A stretch of 64,000 bases of DNA, from NCBI GenBank assembly GCA_965229445.1, contig OZ245876.1:310001-374000 (forward strand), in the 5' to 3' direction. The notes under the pieces were generated by a model, which was not told the origin of the DNA, searched no databases, and saw only the letters and a list, made by a program, of their open reading frames with translations. Source of the stretch: Owenweeksia sp965229445. Lineage in GTDB: Bacteria > Bacteroidota > Bacteroidia > Flavobacteriales > Schleiferiaceae. The translations under genes and the position numbers were made by a program. Below are positions 17,289 through 25,212 of the stretch, one piece after another. How positions within the stretch are numbered: position 1 is the stretch's first letter; every line of letters starts with the position of its first letter.

Positions 17289-18977
17289 TTATCGCATTAG
17301 CTTATAAGCCTGTCCGAATGTCTTATCCACCAGAATATAGACTCTTGTTGCCTCCGCACCTAATTGCAGACTCTTGATTGAGTTTTTATCCAGGCTAAAC
17401 CTAGTATTGAGTATCCCGGTTATTTCATAGAGCTCCAAATCGTGATGATTCTCAGCACTACTGATAATCCAGCAACTTTGTTTGGTATCAAAGTAGATTC
17501 TAAGACTAGATGCTTCCGTAACATCCGGTGAGTATTGGACTGACAGGCCATTTGAAGTAGTATCAAGCTTCCCAACCACAGCATGCACGCTGTCTAAGGT
17601 GCCAACCATATTAGCGTATCCGCCATCTACTGACGAATTTGCGGAATCTGCTCTTTGCCAAACAAAACCAAGACTGAAATTCAGAGATTCTCCTGCGTCA
17701 AATTGAAAGTACCCGACGGAAAGAACAGCCTTTTTATCCCCTTTGTCCAGTGGGCTTTCATACCAATCCAAAGGCGTGAATGGAAGGGCTTGTCCAGTGG
17801 TATCGTAACTTGAACCGGTAAAGGCTGGGAATCTGTTAAAGGTAGAGGCTTGACATGAGGTGGAAGGGATACCGACGTCCCAAACACTGTGATTGGGATA
17901 AACATCTTTTGCCATACCATTGTTGCAGATTCCAGCCATAATATTTCTTTCTTCCAATTCACTCCCTGGGTCGGAAACAGCACCACCACCGCCAGAATAG
18001 ATGTAATTAGACATACTCATTAGTATGGTCTCTCTTACTCCGGTAGCCAGGTTTTCTGGTTGGCAAACACCCATGGCATCTCTAACACCATCAATACAAC
18101 CATCCCTTTCATTATCAATTCCGTCAAATATGTCTGCCATGGGGCCGGTGCGTTGAAACATGGCTGCCGAAGCAAGTTCGTACCCAAAGCCATCAGGTCC
18201 TTCATCATAAGCATCACCATTATAAACAAATACGGAACTGCTATTGACTTCTGTGGCCATTAAATCATCCATAGCATTTCCAATGTCCATATCTGCATAA
18301 GAACTTAGCCATATATCTGAGTAGGTATTATTAGAGCGGTTGCTTATTACATAATCAATAAAGAACATGCTGTCTAGCAGACCACCTTCAAATCTGTATA
18401 GCAATCCTTGAATATCAATTTCCAAATAATTTGGATTTTGCTGTGGGAATGCAGCATCGTTACACACAAAATAGATGCACTCAACACCTTTAATATCTGG
18501 ATATTCTCCATTACCTGGTTCATAAACACGATCGCCATCAAGATCTACAAATGGAGCAAGAAAGTACGGTTCGCCAAAATTTGTATCTCCGTGTGCCGGC
18601 CAGTCATTAATTATTGCCGGGAGGCTTGAGTAAAGACCTTGTTTAAGGGAATCAATTTGCTGGCGCGTAACTCTCCAAACACGGTTATATCTGCTTGTGG
18701 CTAAATGATCACTGGAAACAGGTCCGGGAAAAAAGTTTGCCTTTACACTTCTTTGTGTTTGTGATGAGTGATGAAGCGTGGAGCCTAGCATTCCCCCTAG
18801 CCACACCTGTTGATTGTACATGAGAGGATTCCCAGATCCCGCTACTCTCCAGTTTTCAATGCTGCCATCTGAGGTTATTCGAACATGGAAGTTGGAAGAT
18901 CTAAGGCTATCAGACTGAACCTGTGCTGATATTGATGAATAGAGAATTGCTGCCAGCAAGGTAAATATAAAGCGCAT
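17289..18977 (-). CDS. Secreted protein with T9SS-like C-terminus, function unknown
   Basis: 562 residues with a clear signal peptide (MRFIFTLLAAILYSSISAQ). The body has aromatic and Asp/Gly-rich beta segments, including DLDGDRVYEPGNGEYPDIKG and FDGIDNERDGCIDGVRD, which look like calcium-binding loops. The last 75 residues (from about YSPDVTEASSL to AYKLMR) have the strand pattern of a T9SS type A domain (LELYEITG...RVYILVDK) but lack the usual YPNP opening, so sorting is likely but not certain. Similar large Bacteroidota surface proteins exist with no assigned role. Confidence 0.7.
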   Translation of the reverse strand: MRFIFTLLAAILYSSISAQVQSDSLRSSNFHVRITSDGSIENWRVAGSGNPLMYNQQVWLGGMLGSTLHHSSQTQRSVKANFFPGPVSSDHLATSRYNRVWRVTRQQIDSLKQGLYSSLPAIINDWPAHGDTNFGEPYFLAPFVDLDGDRVYEPGNGEYPDIKGVECIYFVCNDAAFPQQNPNYLEIDIQGLLYRFEGGLLDSMFFIDYVISNRSNNTYSDIWLSSYADMDIGNAMDDLMATEVNSSSVFVYNGDAYDEGPDGFGYELASAAMFQRTGPMADIFDGIDNERDGCIDGVRDAMGVCQPENLATGVRETILMSMSNYIYSGGGGAVSDPGSELEERNIMAGICNNGMAKDVYPNHSVWDVGIPSTSCQASTFNRFPAFTGSSYDTTGQALPFTPLDWYESPLDKGDKKAVLSVGYFQFDAGESLNFSLGFVWQRADSANSSVDGGYANMVGTLDSVHAVVGKLDTTSNGLSVQYSPDVTEASSLRIYFDTKQSCWIISSAENHHDLELYEITGILNTRFSLDKNSIKSLQLGAEATRVYILVDKTFGQAYKLMR

Positions 18978-19011
18978 GTAGGAAGTTTGACTTATTGACC
19001 GATAGGTTGAG

Positions 19012-19037
19012 AAAAAGTTGTCTTTTTATAAAGACAA
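19012..19037 (-). terminator. Intrinsic terminator of trhO
   Basis: 8-bp stem TTGTCTTT/AAAGACAA with a 4-nt loop, followed on the minus strand by CTTTTT. It starts 11 bp past the trhO stop and separates trhO from the secreted-protein gene downstream. Confidence 0.75.
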
Positions 19038-19047
19038 TTTGCGAAGG

Positions 19048-20094
19048 CTATACAGAATCTTTCAGGTTTAGCTTTTGGTGACTGTGATATCGCTTCTGGT
19101 TCTTTTTTCCCTTGCGAAGTTCTCTTTGTTTTTCCTCCGGAAGATGTATGAACTCCACACAATCCCTTGAGCAACATTTTTCCATCTTTTCTGCGCACTT
19201 TTCACATTGGATAAAGAGTAAATTACAATCAACATTGGCGCAGTTTACATGATGGTCACTGGCCTCACCACATTGATGACAACGCGAAATAACTTCACAA
19301 GAAATTGTCTCACCCAAACGCTCGTCAAATACAAAGTTTTTACCGTGAAAGAGGTTGGGCAGGTCTTTGTCCTTTATCTGCCGTGCGTAATCGATAATAC
19401 CACCATGCAGCTGATTGACATCCTTAAAGCCATGATGCTTTAAATAGGCACTGGTTTTTTCGCAACGAATTCCTCCCGTACAGTATAATAATATCTTCTC
19501 GTCTTCCTTACCCTTGAGCATATCTAAAACTTCGGGTAATTCCTCTCTAAAAGTTTCACTCTGTGGTAAGAGAGCTCCTTCAAAATGACCAATTTCACTT
19601 TCGTAATGATTGCGGATATCAACCACAATTGACCGGCCACTATCTATGGCCTGGTTCCACATTTCGGCATTGAGGTGGCGACCTACATTAGTAACATCCC
19701 AACTATCCTCATCCAGCCCGTCGGCCACTATTTTTTCACGGATTTTCACGGTGAGTTTAAGGAAGGATTTGCCATCGTCCTCCACGGCTATTTTAAATGG
19801 AATATCACTGAATTCTGGATGGGCGTATAGCATCTCCACAAATTCCGTCCAGTGGTGCTCAGGAACATTCATTTGAGCATTAATTCCCTCCCTGGCCACA
19901 TAAATGCGACCCAAACAGTTTAACTCAGACCACTGTTTGTAAAGAAAATCGCGCATTTCATGAGGGTCATTTATTACCACATAGCGATAAAATGAAACGG
20001 TGCGGCGGTCGAAAGTCTCAGAATCCAGTCGTTTCTTCAATTCTTCCGGTCCAAGTTTGTTGTACAAACCGCGTTTTCCTGCATTGGGATCCAT
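19048..20094 (-). CDS. trhO: tRNA uridine(34) hydroxylase, rhodanese-type
   Basis: 348 residues, usual for TrhO (YceA), which hydroxylates uridine 34 of tRNA towards 5-hydroxyuridine and further wobble modifications. An N-terminal acylphosphatase-like region (about 30-125) is followed by the rhodanese domain, with the active-site loop CTGGIRCEK and the preceding ILLY. Towards the C-terminus there is a Cys-rich segment (CHQCG...CANVDC...CEKCAEKMEKCCSRDC) that could bind zinc. The tail is highly basic. A promoter with good spacing lies just upstream, and a terminator follows, so it is a single-gene unit. Confidence 0.92.
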   Translation of the reverse strand: MDPNAGKRGLYNKLGPEELKKRLDSETFDRRTVSFYRYVVINDPHEMRDFLYKQWSELNCLGRIYVAREGINAQMNVPEHHWTEFVEMLYAHPEFSDIPFKIAVEDDGKSFLKLTVKIREKIVADGLDEDSWDVTNVGRHLNAEMWNQAIDSGRSIVVDIRNHYESEIGHFEGALLPQSETFREELPEVLDMLKGKEDEKILLYCTGGIRCEKTSAYLKHHGFKDVNQLHGGIIDYARQIKDKDLPNLFHGKNFVFDERLGETISCEVISRCHQCGEASDHHVNCANVDCNLLFIQCEKCAEKMEKCCSRDCVEFIHLPEEKQRELRKGKKNQKRYHSHQKLNLKDSV

Positions 20095-20123
20095 AGGCTA
20101 CTTACCTTAAATTTAAGGGATTG

Positions 20124-20154
20124 CAAAAGTAAGAAAGCCTTAGCAGATCACAAT
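20124..20154 (-). promoter_or_regulatory. Predicted trhO promoter
   Basis: On the minus strand ATTG (-33 region), 19 bp spacer, TACTTTTG, matching TAnnTTTG exactly. The -7 box ends 29 bp before the trhO ATG. Confidence 0.6.
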
Positions 20155-20170
20155 AAAACAAGTATTGGCT

Positions 20171-21454
20171 TTAGAACTTATGCCAGAGAAATATTATGGT
20201 GAAGACACTAAGGAAAAGGATCCCCAACCAACTGAGAAGTCGCATCAAGTTACCGGGTTGGCCATCTTTGGGAAAGCTTTTTGCCGTGACTAGTCGATAA
20301 TTCAATACAGCGATGGCTGGTGCTACCAAAAAGGATATACTAGTAGCAATATCTACCAGGTTTTTTAAAGCTCCTCCGAGTTGAAAGACAGTAATAAATG
20401 CTCCCGTACCCACCACAATCAGGCTCAAATTGTAGGTTTTACTTTTGGAGTAAGTTGATGGTTCAGCTTCAATTTTGGGTCTGCTTAACAATGTCATTAC
20501 CCGTTCCAGAGATCGGGCGTAGCCATCAAAAACAGCAATGCAGGTACCAAACATGATGGAGAAGGCTGAGGCGGCAATGAGAACTCTACTCCACTCACCA
20601 ATATTGCTGGTGTACATGCCAATTACGGCGTGAGCAAAGCCCGCGGCATCATTGGGCATAGATTTTCCGGTTCCGAAGATTAAGTAGGCACCAAGCAGCA
20701 AGAAACAGGGTGCCAGGATCAGTGTAATTAGATAGCTGAAGTTGAACTCCGTTAGAGTTTCTTTGAGGCTGGGTTTATATTTAGTTTGATGTATTCTTTC
20801 AAGGGTCCAAAGGCTATTCCAGGCAGACATTTCCAAACCGGTGGGCATCCATCCCATCAGGGCGATTAAAAAGGCAAATCCTACCGTATCCAGTGGAAGT
20901 ACGGCAGTGAAGATTTGTTCAGAAGGCTGTACAGGTCCTTTAACTAAAGCCAGGAAAAAGGCCACCAGGGTAGAGATTAGCAGGACGCTACCAATAATCT
21001 TAATCAGTGAATCGAGTACCTTATACTGACCGAACAGAAGAATGCCGATACAGATCATAAACAATAGGATTATTGCCAGCTGGAGGGAAGGAGCACCGAT
21101 CATGCTACTCAATCCAAATAGGTTATCCATAAAACCTGCGGTTACCGCACCAACCGCAGCGGTTACAAAAAACATGGTTCCCACAGTGATAAGAAAAAAC
21201 AACCACAAGGCCCATTTGCCTAAATGGCGATAACCATCAATGATACTTTCACCTTTGAGATTGGCGTATCTCGATCCATACTCAAAAAAGGGATATTTGA
21301 GGACATTTGCCAATACTATCGCCCACAGGAGTCCAAAACCATAGAGAGCGCCGGCACGTGTACTTTGCACGAGGTGACTAACACCGATGCAGGTACTGGC
21401 AAAAAGAATGCCCGGCCCCAGCGATCTCAGAAAATTTTTGAACTTGGATTTCAT
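20171..21454 (-). CDS. NRAMP-family divalent metal-ion transporter
   Basis: About 427 residues from the ATG at 21454, with around 11 hydrophobic helices. The first helix has SLGPGILFASTCIGVSHLVQSTRAG; canonical NRAMP transporters have DPGN in helix 1 for metal binding, but here the equivalent is STCIGVSH, so substrate choice may differ from Mn/Fe transporters. The 6th-helix metal-site Met-Pro-His motif is not seen; GWMPTGLEMSAWNS occupies a comparable place. This matches the divergent Bacteroidota NRAMP-like group. Proton-coupled metal uptake is the family expectation, not shown here. Confidence 0.8.
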   Translation of the reverse strand: MKSKFKNFLRSLGPGILFASTCIGVSHLVQSTRAGALYGFGLLWAIVLANVLKYPFFEYGSRYANLKGESIIDGYRHLGKWALWLFFLITVGTMFFVTAAVGAVTAGFMDNLFGLSSMIGAPSLQLAIILLFMICIGILLFGQYKVLDSLIKIIGSVLLISTLVAFFLALVKGPVQPSEQIFTAVLPLDTVGFAFLIALMGWMPTGLEMSAWNSLWTLERIHQTKYKPSLKETLTEFNFSYLITLILAPCFLLLGAYLIFGTGKSMPNDAAGFAHAVIGMYTSNIGEWSRVLIAASAFSIMFGTCIAVFDGYARSLERVMTLLSRPKIEAEPSTYSKSKTYNLSLIVVGTGAFITVFQLGGALKNLVDIATSISFLVAPAIAVLNYRLVTAKSFPKDGQPGNLMRLLSWLGILFLSVFTIIFLWHKF

Positions 21455-21466
21455 GCTGATTGATCT

Positions 21467-21474
21467 CAAATATA
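21467..21474 (-). promoter_or_regulatory. Predicted -7 box upstream of the NRAMP-like gene
   Basis: The minus strand reads TATATTTG, an exact TAnnTTTG match 12 bp before the ATG. A TTG that would extend the gene by five codons is the end of this box. Confidence 0.5.
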
Positions 21475-21542
21475 GGAAGGGGAGTTCACTCTATGTGGTC
21501 AAGTATGGCAATCATGTATCTTAGCGCCCCAATTTTTTAACC

Positions 21543-22472
21543 ATGCAGGAAAAGATTCTTGTTTTAGGAGCTGCCGGACAAATAGGTACCGAGCTAGTGA
21601 TTCAATTGAGAAAGAATTATTCACCTGAGCAAGTTATAGCTTCAGACATTCGAATGCCTTCTGGTCCCTTGAATGGACCTTTTGAGGAAGTAAATGCTTT
21701 AGATAGGGCTCGGCTTGAGGAAGTGGTAAAGAAACATGAGATTACCCAGGTATATCACCTGGTGGCAATGCTTTCTGCCACGGCAGAAAAATTTCCCATG
21801 AAGGGCTGGAATCTCAATATGCAGAGCTTGTTTCACCTGCTGGAAATGGCCAGAGAAAAACAATTCAGAAAGCTATACTGGCCTTCATCGATTGCCGCAT
21901 TCGGTCCAACCACGCCGAAACAGAGCACTCCACAACATACTATTATGGATCCCGGTACGGTCTATGGAATCAGCAAGCTGAGCGGTGAGTTATGGTGCGA
22001 TTATTATCATAAGAATTATGGGGTAGATGTACGTGGCATTCGTTATCCCGGGTTGATCTCCTATAAAACCGAACCAGGTGGTGGTACGACGGATTACGCG
22101 GTAGATATCTTCAAGCATGCCAAAGAGCATGGAACTTATGAGTGTTATATTAATAAAGGCACCACCTTACCTATGATGTATATGGCCGATGCCATTAAGG
22201 CCACCATTGGTATTATGGAAGCGCCCGCAGATCAGGTCAAACTTCGTACTTCCTATAATATTGCTGCATTCTCGTTTGATCCGGAAGGCATTGCCGAAGC
22301 CATACGCCAGCATATTCCCAAATTTAAGATCAATTATGCTCCGGATGATAGAGATAGGATTGCCCAGGGTTGGCCGCAAAGCATAGATGATTCGGAAGCT
22401 CGTGAACACTGGGGTTGGAAGGCTGATTATGGTCTGGACGCGATGGTGAAAGAGATGCTGGAGAACGTTTAG
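21543..22472 (+). CDS. L-threonine 3-dehydrogenase, short-chain (SDR/epimerase-like) type
   Basis: 309 residues. NAD-dependent extended SDR: the nucleotide-binding GAAGQIG is at residues 9-15, and the catalytic Tyr-x-x-x-Lys is YGISKLSGE, preceded by PSSIAAFGP. Features shared with the flavobacterial threonine dehydrogenases are YPGLISYKTEPGGGTTDYAVDIF and PMMYMADAI. The enzyme oxidises threonine to 2-amino-3-ketobutyrate, normally cleaved by Kbl to glycine and acetyl-CoA; no clear Kbl is adjacent. It is convergent with the next gene, overlapping it by 4 bp. Confidence 0.9.
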   Translation: MQEKILVLGAAGQIGTELVIQLRKNYSPEQVIASDIRMPSGPLNGPFEEVNALDRARLEEVVKKHEITQVYHLVAMLSATAEKFPMKGWNLNMQSLFHLLEMAREKQFRKLYWPSSIAAFGPTTPKQSTPQHTIMDPGTVYGISKLSGELWCDYYHKNYGVDVRGIRYPGLISYKTEPGGGTTDYAVDIFKHAKEHGTYECYINKGTTLPMMYMADAIKATIGIMEAPADQVKLRTSYNIAAFSFDPEGIAEAIRQHIPKFKINYAPDDRDRIAQGWPQSIDDSEAREHWGWKADYGLDAMVKEMLENV

Positions 22473-23863
22473 TGTTTAATAAATCGGGCCGTAGAGCCAT
22501 CTTTAAGTCGAAGGATATATAAGCCCTCATGAAGATCCGTAACATCAAGGGTGTTGATCCCGCGATCTGTGAGGCCAGACTTGGAGATAGCGCCATTGAC
22601 ATGAAGGATTGTAAAAGTCTGACGATTCCTGGAAGGAAAATTTATGATATCAGTGGTTATAGATGGGAAAAGCTCAAGCTTCTCAATATAAGCTTCTCTG
22701 ATTTCAAGGTTTTGTTTTATGCCCCAAATCTCTGTGCCTTTTTTATAATAAATTAATCTCACCACATGGCTGTAAACAGTGCCTGAGCTTTTGTTATGTG
22801 AGGATTCATATACAGTTCCCAATCCCTCAACCATTATTTTCTGTATGACAATATTATCATTCCAGCGCGCCAAACAGCTATCATTATGGTTTAATAGCAG
22901 ATCCCTGTGATATCTTACATAATCTCTGCCCATAGAATTCCAATCCTGATACCACACTGAGAATGTATTCAAATTATGGTGCGATTTAGTGAGACGATAG
23001 GATATTGAATCTAATTCCGGTTGCATCAATGGCAGATTCCAATTTGTGACGCCATAGACCAGGGAGTCTGGACTATATTGTCTTTCAAAGCGTACAGAGT
23101 ATTGATAAGATTGATTGACAATGCTCTTGCTAAGTATTTTGTAACTAACCAGGCTTAAAGATTCATAGGATGTATTGAGGTCGTAGTATTCATACTTATC
23201 TTCAAATTGGAATTCATCTCCAACCTGAAAATTATTGAAGTCATTTGTATTCAGATTAGGTCTGGGTACCTTGGTCAAAACCGGAGATATGTCATGTAGG
23301 GCATTGTATCCATTCCCTGGTAAGTCCAACATTTTTTGTCTTTGGAATAGAACCCCATGATTTTTAGTGAGAATTACTTTCCCAAGGCTTCCTCGATAAT
23401 ATCTATTCAATGGCGAACCTTTAATTTCAAAATGTATAATACTATCCTGAATTCCGTTAATAGTGGTGTCCGTTTTTAACACCCTATTAACTCTAATGGT
23501 ATCATTCATAAAATAGGAGGTAGCTGTAATCCGATTAAGTGGAAATATCAGTTTGCCGGCTTTAAAGTTATATTCAAAGCTCGTGTCTGTTTGAATTAAT
23601 GGATCGCCAAAAACAAGATTTCCGTCAGGGTAACCAATACACCAAACTGAAGGATGAATTGAAATCTCAACTGTATGCGCAAAGTAATGTTCTGAATAAG
23701 CTGACCCTTTAAAGCTGGAATCAAGTCTTGCTTGCAAAAGCGCTCCTGAATTATCCTTGAAAAAGAAGGAGGAAGTGCTATCCGGTATTACCTGCCAATC
23801 TTGACCAAGCATTGGCAAGGCTAGAATATTCAGCAGAAAGACAAGAGCAATAAGTTTCTTCAT
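22469..23863 (-). CDS. Secreted protein with T9SS-like C-terminus, function unknown
   Basis: 464 residues with signal peptide (ends LPMLGQ). The body is mostly beta strands with many Tyr, Asn and Ser residues and one WCIGYPDGN segment; no family recognised. The last 65 residues (from LFPSITTDI to ARFIKH) follow a T9SS type A plan: LFPS in place of YPNP, a central TFTILHVNG strand, and GLYILRLKDGS. It follows the metallophosphoesterase gene by 36 bp on the same strand and may be co-transcribed with it. Confidence 0.72.
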   Translation of the reverse strand: MKKLIALVFLLNILALPMLGQDWQVIPDSTSSFFFKDNSGALLQARLDSSFKGSAYSEHYFAHTVEISIHPSVWCIGYPDGNLVFGDPLIQTDTSFEYNFKAGKLIFPLNRITATSYFMNDTIRVNRVLKTDTTINGIQDSIIHFEIKGSPLNRYYRGSLGKVILTKNHGVLFQRQKMLDLPGNGYNALHDISPVLTKVPRPNLNTNDFNNFQVGDEFQFEDKYEYYDLNTSYESLSLVSYKILSKSIVNQSYQYSVRFERQYSPDSLVYGVTNWNLPLMQPELDSISYRLTKSHHNLNTFSVWYQDWNSMGRDYVRYHRDLLLNHNDSCLARWNDNIVIQKIMVEGLGTVYESSHNKSSGTVYSHVVRLIYYKKGTEIWGIKQNLEIREAYIEKLELFPSITTDIINFPSRNRQTFTILHVNGAISKSGLTDRGINTLDVTDLHEGLYILRLKDGSTARFIKH

Positions 23864-23899
23864 CAGGATAGGGTTCCCAATAAAGATACGGAAATTGTT

Positions 23900-25135
23900 C
23901 TAAGCCTTCCTCAGAGTCAATACGGTTATCTCCGGCCAAATACCCACTCTGCCCGGAAAGGCCAGAAAGCCAAAGCCGCGGTTTACGTAAAGCTTGCGAC
24001 CCATTTCCTCATACAAGCCCGCCCATTTTGGGTAGCGGTATTTCACCGGACTCCATTTGAGGAAACCGGGGATTTCGATGCCAAATTGCATACCATGAGT
24101 GTGGCCACTAAGGGTAAGATGAATAAACCTGGAGAACTTCTTAACCACTTCGTCAAAGTGAGAAGGGTCGTGGCTCATTAAGATCTTAAATGAAGCCTCA
24201 TCCAAGCCTTCTACGGCTTTGTTGAGGTCGCCGTGCTGGGCAAAGCCTTTGCCCCAATTCTCCACCCCAATCAGATCAATGCTGCTGCCATTTTTTTCAA
24301 GCTTAACATTTTGGTTGCGCAACAAAATGAAGCCGATCTGCTCATGCACGCGGTAGAGGCGTTTCATATTTGATTCCTTCGCTTCAGGCGAATTCCAGTT
24401 CACATAATCACCATAATCATGGTTGCCCAGTATGGAGTATTTGCCCATGGGGGCTTTCAACCGACTGAATGCTTCAATCCATGGATCCATCTCTTCAGCC
24501 CGATTATTGACCAAATCACCAGTGAATAGTATGAGATCAGACTGCTGTTCATTGATCAGGTCAATTCCATAATCTATTTTTTCAGGATTGTCAAAACTAC
24601 CGGAGTGGATATCACTTATCTGGGTAATTTGCAGTCCATCAAATTCTAGGGGAAGATCTTCGTAAACCAGGGTTTTGCGAATCACGCGGTAGTTATACTT
24701 GCCCTTAAGTACGCCATGAATTATCCCTGCAAAGGGAATGGCTGCAAGTACTAAGGCCGTCTGACTGACAAAACGTCTGCGATCTGGCATGAAACCCTCT
24801 GAATTTCCAGCCAGTTTTCGCACCGTCCCCTCACTAATCCTAAAAACATCCTCTCCCAACATACCGATGAAGAGTATGAGTTTTGGTACGAGAGAGAGTA
24901 TGGTTAGAGCCATGATATATTGGAATTGTAAGTTCTGAGGCCCCTTATTCCGATCAAAAATTACAAACATGTAGATAAGCGAGGCGTAAACAAGTCCGCT
25001 GAATATCCAATAAGCCCATCGTGCACCTGAAGCCTGCCTGAATGCCGTTTTCACAGCTTGAAAAGCATAGAGGTCAATCAATAGCAGCACGGCCAGGAAA
25101 ATAGCAAGCCTCAAAATTATTCCCACAATATTCAT
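23900..25135 (-). CDS. Membrane-anchored metallophosphoesterase
   Basis: 411 residues. The N-terminal third has about four hydrophobic helices (residues 5-115). The catalytic domain has all calcineurin-like motifs in order: DIHSGSFDN (D-x-H), GDLVNN (G-D), LGNHDYGDY (G-N-H-D), SHDPSHF and SGHTHGMQFG. The active site is predicted to face the periplasm, and the family hydrolyses phosphomono- or diesters with two metal ions; related YkuE/YaeI-type proteins act on lipid or nucleotide phosphates. The substrate is unknown. It heads a two-gene unit with the T9SS-like protein downstream. Confidence 0.85.
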   Translation of the reverse strand: MNIVGIILRLAIFLAVLLLIDLYAFQAVKTAFRQASGARWAYWIFSGLVYASLIYMFVIFDRNKGPQNLQFQYIMALTILSLVPKLILFIGMLGEDVFRISEGTVRKLAGNSEGFMPDRRRFVSQTALVLAAIPFAGIIHGVLKGKYNYRVIRKTLVYEDLPLEFDGLQITQISDIHSGSFDNPEKIDYGIDLINEQQSDLILFTGDLVNNRAEEMDPWIEAFSRLKAPMGKYSILGNHDYGDYVNWNSPEAKESNMKRLYRVHEQIGFILLRNQNVKLEKNGSSIDLIGVENWGKGFAQHGDLNKAVEGLDEASFKILMSHDPSHFDEVVKKFSRFIHLTLSGHTHGMQFGIEIPGFLKWSPVKYRYPKWAGLYEEMGRKLYVNRGFGFLAFPGRVGIWPEITVLTLRKA

Positions 25136-25212
25136 TTTTATAGTAAGAGATAAGCAAGCAACAAGACTGCTGGCTGATTAGTTTTATTTTAGCTGAAATT
25201 CCCCGAATAAAG

